NCBI GenBank assembly: GCA_003354225.1
Contig: PIVH01000699.1
Span: 1 to 5,144, forward strand
Source: Globobulimina sp.
Taxonomy: Eukaryota; Foraminifera; Rotaliida
DNA: 5,144 nt
Direction of reading: 5' to 3'
Made by a program: the position numbers and the translations under genes. This document shows, piece by piece, positions 1 to 5,144 of the stretch. The notes under the pieces are model-generated. The model saw only the letters and a program-made list of their open reading frames with translations. It was not told the origin of the DNA and ran no database searches. How positions within the stretch are numbered: the first letter of the stretch is position 1; every line of letters starts with the position of its first letter.

Positions 1-145
1 TCGATACCAACAACATATTCCTGCCTTTGAATGATCCTTTTATTATTACTCTCAAATCGTCCTCGTTTTGCTGTTGAATGTAGCATTTATTGCTGACATC
101 ATGGGACTGTTTCGATATTTTGTTGAAATTGAAGATACTCAGCAT
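1..145 (-). CDS. Possible 5' end of a flanking gene, unidentified, cut by left window edge
   Basis: A minus-strand frame opens at an ATG at 145-143 and stays open for 48 codons to the edge of the window. An in-frame TAA lies two codons upstream and an A sits at -3, so this ATG would be a true start. The peptide begins MLSIFNFNKISKQ and is otherwise mixed polar, with no motif I recognise. First codon positions are mostly purines, as in real coding sequence. The doubt is that the antisense frame (codons 35-157 plus, ending in TGA) is also open and reads as a hydrophobic segment followed by a charged C-terminus; an AATAAA at 257-262 would suit that reading. If the minus reading is right, the gene is divergent from the small gene at 533. 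Its function is unknown. Confidence 0.3.
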   Translation of the reverse strand, partial: MLSIFNFNKISKQSHDVSNKCYIQQQNEDDLRVIIKGSFKGRNMLLVS

Positions 146-532
146 GGTTTATATTGAAATTTAACAGGCTGTAAGTAATATTTTTTCTTGCTCTTATTAG
201 TACATCATAGTGACGAATGTTCTTTGTCTTTTTGAGTTTTCATACGGCAATGCAAAAATAAACCTACAAATCCGTGTAAATGTGTGCATGTAAATATGAA
301 CAGACCAGTGGTACAGTCAGGTAACTATACTACTCAAATATGAACACAAGGTCCACAATATCGAATCATATAAATTAAAAGTACAGTAGAAATAAGGAAT
401 ATTAGTATTTTTCAGCGTCATGAAATATTTACATCGACTTATGATTACATCAAACATAACTCAAAATTATCATAATTATACCAACAAATTTTTATTAATT
501 TTCAGCATTTTAATAGAACAACAAATCTTAAG
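146..532. promoter_or_regulatory. AT-rich spacer upstream of the small gene, with possible 5' UTR intron
   Basis: No gene is visible in this 387-base stretch. It would hold the promoter of the gene at 533 and, if the left-edge frame is real, a shared divergent promoter. A TATAAAT lies at 369-375, weak evidence in such AT-rich DNA. A donor-like CAG|GTAACT at 318-326 and acceptors with pyrimidine tracts ending TTTTCAG at 415 and at 505 would allow a 5' UTR intron. The 321-505 pairing is 185 nt, close to the 188-nt intron of the large gene. A strong donor-like GTAAGTAA also occurs at 171. None of these can be confirmed without transcript data. Confidence 0.3.
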
Positions 533-766
533 ATGTCTTCAAAGAGTAATTCCAAATCAAGTTCGTCCAAATCAAGTGGTAATGAATACAAAACAAGAAC
601 AAATAGCCAAGGTAATACGTATACAGTTTATGGCAAAAACAAATATTATTACAACAACAACGATGGAGGAAGATATTACCAGAATGGAAGCACTTCGTTT
701 TATAACAATTCAAGTAAAGGTTATTCTTATTATGAAAATTCAAATGGAGACAGATCTTATCGCTAA
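533..766 (+). CDS. Small Ser/Asn/Tyr/Gly-rich low-complexity protein, uncharacterised
   Basis: This 77-codon frame encodes a protein of strongly biased composition. Residues 2-16 are a Ser/Lys tract (MSSKSNSKSSSSKSSG), followed by a short polar stretch (about 17-35) and then a Tyr/Asn/Gly-rich region to the end. That region is made of degenerate units of about 8-11 residues, each with an aromatic pair, Asn and then Gly, for example YYQNGS, FYNNSSKG and YYENSNGD. There is no signal peptide, hydrophobic segment or cysteine, so a soluble intracellular protein is inferred. The ATG has A at -3 (CTTAAGATG) and the frame ends in TAA. I recall similar small YYxNxxGS-type proteins from fungi and other microbial eukaryotes, without an assigned function, but cannot check this here. 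The longer overlapping plus-strand frame (420-773) lacks this ordered composition and looks like a shadow. Prion-like or adhesive behaviour is only a guess from composition. Confidence 0.72.
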   Translation: MSSKSNSKSSSSKSSGNEYKTRTNSQGNTYTVYGKNKYYYNNNDGGRYYQNGSTSFYNNSSKGYSYYENSNGDRSYR

Positions 767-808
767 TTGTTAAGTAAATTCTCAATGGAATTGCTAACTG
801 TTAAGTAA
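762..808 (+). repeat. Short direct repeat at the stop codon of the small gene
   Basis: A 16-base unit, GCTAAYTGTTAAGTAA, occurs at 762-777 and again at 793-808, starting 31 bases apart and differing at one position. The first copy contains the TAA stop of the 77-codon gene. The arrangement suggests a small local duplication of the 3' end, now in the 3' UTR. No function is evident. Confidence 0.6.
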
Positions 809-950
809 TGTAATACATATTTATTGTTTTAATTTTTTTAATCAAACTGCATAGCACTGTGCTCTATCAATATATGCAGCATATCATTTAAATGACAATA
901 CATATCATAAAAGCGGAGTTATATTATTTCTTCCTTTCGACAAAAAAGAA
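809..950. other. AT-rich spacer between convergent units
   Basis: No reading frame of interest is seen here. On the minus strand an AATAAA hexamer lies at 825-820, in position to serve as a poly(A) signal for a minus-strand transcript through the coding-like block at 951-1347. The plus strand shows no canonical AATAAA after the small gene. A short imperfect palindrome around AGCACTGTGCT (853-863) is too small to interpret. Confidence 0.3.
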
Positions 951-1347
951 TTATAATGTGTGATTATGATTATTATAATCATAATAATCAATAGGTTTTT
1001 CAATCCATTCAATCTTGACAATAATCGACATGACCGACTGTATCCTCCCTTACACTTTGGATGTCTCTTAATCCCATCGATTCCGCTGCTTTCAGGCTAT
1101 AAAACTTCAAACGTTTTTTTCTTAAAGCAGTAAGAAATTATAAGAACGCATTTATGCAAGGCCTAGGGTACAATGTCAATTCGTCATTTGCCAAGTTCCC
1201 TAAATGCTGTTCAAAGTACGAATATTCAGTAATAATTAAAAATATGTCAACAAAAACATCAATTTCTAACAAATATCGATGATCGACCTCAGATTTTAAA
1301 CGCAAACATACACAAATTTGTTTTTGAAAAAATGAAATCTCAGTCAT
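951..1347 (-). pseudogene. Coding-like block with one internal stop and one frameshift; unidentified
   Basis: Reading the minus strand from an ATG at 1347-1345, the frame is open for 69 codons to a TAA at 1140-1138. The same frame then continues open for a further 42 codons to a TGA at 1011-1009. The second part has a convincing protein look (for example KRLKFYSLKAAESMGLRD, then GHVDYCQD), with purine-biased first codon positions and local GC above the flanks. Just past the TGA the shifted frame continues in similar style (WIEKPIDYYDYN) to a TAA at 953-951. This fits a gene broken by one nonsense change and one frameshift. Alternatively the stop is removed by splicing: a GT-AG interval at 1171-1121 is 51 nt, a multiple of three, but its donor (GTACCC) is weak. 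Another donor-like GTAAGG lies at 1053-1048. I do not recognise the family. A genuine short ORF ending at 1138, or chance, remains possible. Confidence 0.35.
963..985. repeat. 23-base perfect AT palindrome
   Basis: Two 11-base arms (ATTATGATTAT and ATAATCATAAT) flank a single central T. The outer TGATTAT / ATAATCA pair (961-967 and 984-990) gives an alternative pairing. It lies within the distal end of the broken coding-like block, where the minus strand would read Asp/Tyr/Asn/His codons, so it may be simple-sequence drift rather than a regulatory hairpin. Confidence 0.5.
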
Positions 1348-1375
1348 CAATACACAAACATACAAAACGAAAGAA

Positions 1376-1446
1376 CAACATATTGAATCGCAAAACAAAA
1401 ACAAAAAAAAGCAACATATTGAATTTGCAAAACAAAAAAAACAGAA
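1376..1446 (+). repeat. A-rich tandem duplication, about 36 bp, two copies
   Basis: CAACATATTGAAT followed by an A-rich run with GCAAAACAAAA starts at 1376 and again at 1412. A third fragment resembling the TTGAAT core (GAATTTTGAATAAA) follows at about 1444-1457. On the strand of the large gene this is a T-rich stretch 50-120 bases past its TGA, so it is probably in the 3' UTR or terminator region. The spacer 1348-1494 holds no gene, and I saw no AATAAA on the minus strand there. Confidence 0.55.
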
Positions 1447-1494
1447 TTTTGAATAAACATTTACCTCTATTTCATATAGTTATATTATTAACAT

Positions 1495-4400
1495 TCAATC
1501 TTCATCAGATTCAGATTCATCAACAACTTCCACATTCTCATCAAGAACGACAGCTTTCTCATTCTCAGCAATATCAATGCTATGCTCCACTGACATTACA
1601 GGTTCAAATCCAGGATGTTTACCAATGACAATGTTACTCTCCAAAGGCGCTACAGGTTTAAATTCGTCATCGCTGCCAATCATAATGTTATCATCCAATG
1701 GCACTACAGGTTCAAATTCTGGATCTTTACCAGTTTCATTTGTAACGCCACCTTCATTTTCCTGCTGAATTACTTCTAATTCATTTACGTTGGACGCTGC
1801 AGGTTTAGGTTCATTATCATATCCAACTTGATATGAAATCACCTCCGATTCAGCAAACACTGGCTTATCCACATATGACTGGTACGAAGGCGGTGCATGC
1901 TCTGAGGGCGGCGGTGGCTGCGCTGCTGAACCTGCACTAATATTGGAATGCGATCCCACTCTGTATCTACTGCCCGGTGCATCGTTGTAATTCTGCGGCA
2001 CCACTAACTCGACCACATTATTGTTGGTATTGCCGTACATCATCTGGCCACCACCACCAATATCTCCCTGACCTGTAGTGGTATTTGGCGCATATTCCAT
2101 CACAATTTCACTGCCATCGTCAGCAGCAACTATTTCATCCTCAAGCTGCGATGGTTGCCGTTTTGTAACCGGGCCATAAATATAATCCATGCACAAAGAC
2201 ATAAACACGATCACTATGGAAATATAGGCGATGATCGCCAGTGCTCTGGCAATCTTATACCAGTCATCAAACAAATTCACACAACCCGCTTCTTTAAAAT
2301 TGCCATAAGCCTCGCCCAAAAAGCCGCAATTTGTGAAATTATCCAAAATGACATCAAATTGCTCAAACAGCGGGTCAACCAAACACGAAATGGACGCAAT
2401 GTCCGACTCTAAGGTCAGCGCAATGGCATACAAGTCGTCGTACGAAGCAAACACAGATTCGGTGAATACTTGTTTAACATCGGCGATTTTACTATTTGCT
2501 ACGTCGGTCAATGCGGTTTGGATCTGTACCGCTGCGGATGCGTTGATAAAGGCTTTCTGACACGCACCGCCATCATGAATGCTTGTGTTGTACCAATACA
2601 CTGACATCGATGGAGTAAGATAGCTAAAATTAAACGGAACCACCGGTAAAGTTGGTTGGGTGCCATTAGCATTCGGCGCTTCATAAGTCGCACAATAATT
2701 GAATGAAGGCGGTGTGTACAAATTCAATCTGGTAAAGGGTCTGTTGGCAGCACCGCAGCCACAATAACTCCCGATGCTGTTTGCGTGGGCAATGAATCCG
2801 TCCACTTCACCAACAAACTCACTCACAGACAAGGACTCCATTTCCGTTTGGAAACTATCGATATTAGCCCCTTCCAACAAGCCTGTAATATCAATATCTA
2901 ATACCTCGTCCATTTGAGCTCGCATCGCGTCCCAATCCAAGGTATCGGTTAAATTGAATAAGTTCAATGGACTGCCGCCATGCCAGCAGGTATTCACCAA
3001 TGCCATTCCTAAGGCCTCCGGCGAATTTGCGCTGACATTGTCCAACATGGCCAACCTTCCAATTTGCGATTGTCCTAAATTCTGTTCAAAATCGTCCAAA
3101 CGTACACATAAATCGCCCCATAATACAGCAAAGAATATAAAGGGCCACGACAATAACATTATGGGTATGCCACAACAATACATTGCGCAAAACCATTCGC
3201 ACTGAAAACGTTACGGAATTAATTAAAATAACGCATTTATAACGAGACAATGCAACGAGTACAGTATTCTCCGTTATGATTGTACATGAAACGAATTATG
3301 TTTCTGTTGCTGAACACCAATAAGCAGAAACATAATTTGTTTCATGTACATCTTCTAAATTTAAAGCATTATTTTAATTGCTGTACTACCTTAAAACACC
3401 ATTTGTTTTTCATCAACACCCCGGCCACCACGAATATTATTAATCCCATTGGAATGATAAAAAAAATCTGCGCCGGCTCTTTCCGGTACGTTTGGTCATA
3501 TTTCGCACCCAAATCAATGTATTCATTTGCTATCGTCTGTATGCTGTTGCTTGTATTAATAACATCGTTCAAAGTGTCGAACAGCACTTGGGTCAAATTC
3601 TTAATTAGCTCTTTGGCGTCGACTAACTGCCGGGTCTGGTTCATCAAACCATCGATGTCGCCCAACTGCGCCCCAATGGAGCTGTTTAACTGCGCCTTCA
3701 TATCGCGCGCCGTATCCGCGATAGTATTACAATACGGACATTCAACGGTAAAACTCTGGTCTGGAAAGGAACCGTTTACATTGAACGGATTGACAAATGT
3801 ACCATTTATACTCACGCCGTTGCTATAATTGCTTTGCACCATCGACAGATCCGCATATAAGCCGTCCATGACACCGCCCACAGAGTCGGTGTTGCGTTCG
3901 GCGATGGCAAACACGTCGTTAATTATATCCATCCCAAAGTCAATAATGTATTCTGCGGTGGGCTCCACTGCTTCGAACCTCTCAATCACTTCGCTGAACA
4001 GGTTGTTTATGGCGTATTTGACCGAATTGGTATCCGCGAAAATGTGGTCGTGCATCTCCGCGTTGTTGACTATGCCCTCGATGCAGGCCCATACGATCAG
4101 TATCAAACACGCCACGAGGAAGGCGAACGGCGTCCACTGTCTGCATTTGTCGCCATCTTCGCGCGGATCCTTCATCACTCGATGACAGCAGCAACATCTC
4201 TTAGCGCATTGGTCGCAGCAACACCAGCACGGAAAACAGAAAAACGTGTAACAAAAACACAACAGGTTGGCCATTATGAACGGTATGAGGGCGAAGCCCA
4301 ACAACGAGGCCAAGTATGGATTGGCGTCCATGCCATCGAACAAGCAGTCGGCTCCGAAACTGTCGCATTCTGTCTGCGAGAAATTGGGAGTGGCTTTGTA

Positions 4401-5144
4401 GTCACCGGGACGAAACACGGCCACATCGCGCAACATGGCTTCCGCGCCTTCGCTGCTCGCAAAGTCATACTGCGGTCCATTGCCAGCGGGCTCGGGCGCC
4501 GCTGTACTGGTTATACTCTCCAATAAGGTCATGCAGACTGAATACTGCGTGTTGCAATATCCATCGCGACACTGCCAATTGGAGCTGCAATACGCGGCAC
4601 ACTGCGACACATCGATGCCAGTGCTGCTGTCCCCGGCGCATTTGTCCTTAATTTCTTTATTGGCGCAGGAAAGCTGCGCATCCAAGCTCAGACAAAAGGA
4701 TTCCTGTCCGATGTTATCCTCTGAACGGGCATCTGTTGGACGTATGAAGCATTCACCGGCTTCGTCGTAGAAATCATATAAAACACTGTTACAATCGCCG
4801 TTAGCGGCGCACGTATCGCCTGGAATGCCGTCGGATGGCACTTTGGAGGGACAGGTACCGCACGAACGAGGACACCACGAATCGTTTTGTAGATAGGTGT
4901 TAATACTGCAAAATGGCGAGATGTCGGTGGTGAAATATTTGGAATCTAAGCGCGTCAAATATGGACAGGCTGTCATGTTGTTGCCCCATAGCGCATCGCG
5001 GCAAATGCTGTACTGATAGTTGAGGGTTATTATCCGCTGCATGATGTCAGTGGTTTCCATAAAGTCAATGATGATTATATTGGCAAACCACAACTTATTA
5101 TACAGAGACAGCACCGAATTTAGCTCTGTGTTGGCCGGAGCTGA
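1495..5144 (-). CDS. Prominin-like pentaspan membrane glycoprotein, two exons, 5'-partial
   Basis: Exons 5144-3390 and 3201-1495 join in phase 0 (AAG|GTAGTA donor, TTTTCAG|TGC acceptor) to give at least 1153 residues. The N-terminus runs off the window and the frame is open to 5144, so the GTG at 5114 is not a start. Counting from the edge, residues 48-204 are a Cys-rich ectodomain whose first six cysteines end in CPRSCGTC, as in ShKT-type modules. TM1 is about 277-300, a cytosolic loop with 13 Cys about 296-334, and TM2 337-359. Extracellular loop 1 (360-558) has seven N-X-S/T sequons. TM3 is 559-578, a short Cys-rich loop 579-595, and TM4 596-614. Loop 2 (615-904) has seven more sequons and several Cys. 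TM5 is 905-923 and the acidic tail 924-1153, with PPSY and 18-residue repeats, ends in TGA. The topology (outside N-terminus, two large glycosylated loops, five spans) is that of prominins, which mark plasma-membrane protrusions. Family assignment rests on topology, not alignment; an unrelated five-span family is possible. Confidence 0.72.
1570..1731 (-). repeat. Three tandem 54-bp repeats (18 residues each) in the cytosolic tail
   Basis: Units at 1731-1678, 1677-1624 and 1623-1570 encode residues 1076-1129. The shared pattern is G-[KS]-x-[PD]-x-F-[EK]-P-V-x-[PS]-[LV]-[DE]-x-[NS]-I-x-I. The DNA copies share the block around CTACAGGTTYAAAT and have diverged elsewhere while keeping the frame. 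The repeats are short acidic/hydrophobic modules just before the acidic C-terminus (DESESDED). They look like a linear-motif array for binding an intracellular partner; that role is inferred. Confidence 0.85.
3202..3389 (-). other. 188-nt GT-AG phase-0 intron of the pentaspan gene
   Basis: Three observations support splicing. Exon 1 ends KNKWCFK just after TM3, and reading into the intron gives only five or six residues and a TAA (3371-3369). Exon 2 is open upstream of its first ATG back to the acceptor, adding CEWFCA. The join creates the short Cys-rich cytosolic loop expected between TM3 and TM4. The donor is AAG|GTAGTA and the acceptor CGTTTTCAG|TG. The interval is much more AT-rich than either exon. 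Retention of this intron would yield a protein ending after TM3. Confidence 0.85.
3281..3350. repeat. Intronic foldback element: 26-bp arms, 18-nt loop
   Basis: Left arm 3281-3306 and right arm 3325-3350 are reverse complements at 25 of 26 positions; the exception is 3293/3338 (G opposite T on the plus strand, C opposite A in the transcript). The pairing stops abruptly at both outer ends. Each arm also contains its own inverted GAAAC...GTTTC (3288-3304 and 3327-3343), so two small hairpins can replace the long one. No clear target-site duplication flanks it. It may be a tiny foldback/MITE-like insertion or a structural element of the intron. Confidence 0.8.
4143..4259 (-). other. Cys-rich cytosolic loop between TM1 and TM2
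   Basis: Residues 296-334 contain 13 cysteines, including the runs CWCCC and CCCC, next to basic residues and directly at the inner end of TM1. Vertebrate prominins also have a Cys-rich first cytosolic loop. The setting fits multiple S-acylation (palmitoylation) at the membrane face; metal binding is a less likely alternative. No zinc-finger spacing is evident. Confidence 0.6.
4533..5003 (-). other. Cys-rich N-terminal ectodomain, ShKT-like first module
   Basis: Residues 48-204, encoded by this stretch, contain many cysteines. The first six (48, 60, 79, 91, 95, 98) end in C-x3-C-x2-C, the closing pattern of ShKT modules, though the internal spacing is atypical. A second Cys-dense part (about 112-204) includes CAAYCSSNWQCRDGYC, which resembles small disulfide-rich repeats. 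A Thr/Ala/Pro/Glu linker (about 210-224) follows before TM1. N-glycosylation sequons occur at residues 56, 87 and 254. Extracellular location follows from these and from the topology. Confidence 0.55.

Noticed and set aside
171-200. A 30-nt mini-intron (GTAAGTAA...TTATTAG) on the plus strand
   Set aside because: The ends fit, but no supported coding frame is joined by it and the only supported intron in the window is 188 nt.
420-773. 117-codon plus-strand frame overlapping the small gene
   Set aside because: It lacks the ordered composition seen in the 533-766 frame and its first third lies in AT-rich spacer with splice-acceptor-like sequence; it looks like a shadow.
3181-3183. ATG as the start of a separate downstream gene
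   Set aside because: The frame is open upstream of this ATG to a consensus 3' splice site, and the phase-0 join to the preceding exon rebuilds the TM3-TM4 loop.
3729-3740. Glutaredoxin domain suggested by CPYC
   Set aside because: No glutaredoxin-like strand/helix context surrounds it and it lies in an extracellular, Asn-glycosylation-rich loop.
3280-3828. 182-codon plus-strand frame covering the intron and end of exon 1
   Set aside because: It begins within the intronic inverted repeat and runs antisense to well-supported coding sequence.
3829-4770. Several plus-strand frames across the large gene
   Set aside because: They are antisense shadows of the Cys-rich and transmembrane coding sequence, with no domain-like order of their own.
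5112-5114. GTG as the start codon of the large minus-strand frame
   Set aside because: The frame is open for ten more codons to the window edge and the genes look eukaryotic, so the N-terminus lies outside the window.
1-5144. Alternative genetic code (TAA read through at 1138-1140)
   Set aside because: The small gene ends in TAA, the large one in TGA, and the large frame has no internal stop, so reassignment is not needed; a pseudogene or intron explains the TAA better.

Overview
The window reads as nuclear DNA of a eukaryote, probably a protist or another microbial lineage. It has AT-rich spacers, coding stretches visibly richer in GC, a GT-AG intron that joins two long reading frames in phase, standard stop codons, and large secretory-pathway membrane-protein features with many N-glycosylation sequons. 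The sequence alone does not let me place it in a phylum.

The right-hand 70% (1495-5144, minus strand) is one gene, cut by the right edge of the window. Two long frames (5144-3390 and 3201-1495) are joined by a 188-nt phase-0 intron. Together they encode at least 1153 residues: a cysteine-rich N-terminal ectodomain, TM1, a very Cys-rich cytosolic loop, TM2, a glycosylatable extracellular loop, TM3, a short Cys-rich loop built across the splice junction, TM4, a second large extracellular loop, TM5 and an acidic cytosolic tail. This is the five-span order of prominin-type proteins. The tail carries a PPxY motif and three tandem 18-residue repeats. The intron contains a nearly perfect 26-bp inverted repeat.

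The left-hand 30% is AT-rich. A 77-codon plus-strand gene (533-766) encodes a Ser/Asn/Tyr/Gly-rich low-complexity protein. To its right, on the minus strand, lies a coding-like block (about 951-1347) interrupted by one in-frame stop and one frameshift. It is best read as a decaying gene or as an unrecognised spliced gene. At the left edge a minus-strand frame of 48 codons (145 to 1) may be the start of another gene, divergent from the small gene, but the opposite strand there also looks partly coding.

No functional link between the pentaspan gene and the small gene is visible. They are separate, opposite-strand eukaryotic genes with their own spacers. No tRNA, rRNA, CRISPR array or intact transposon was seen.
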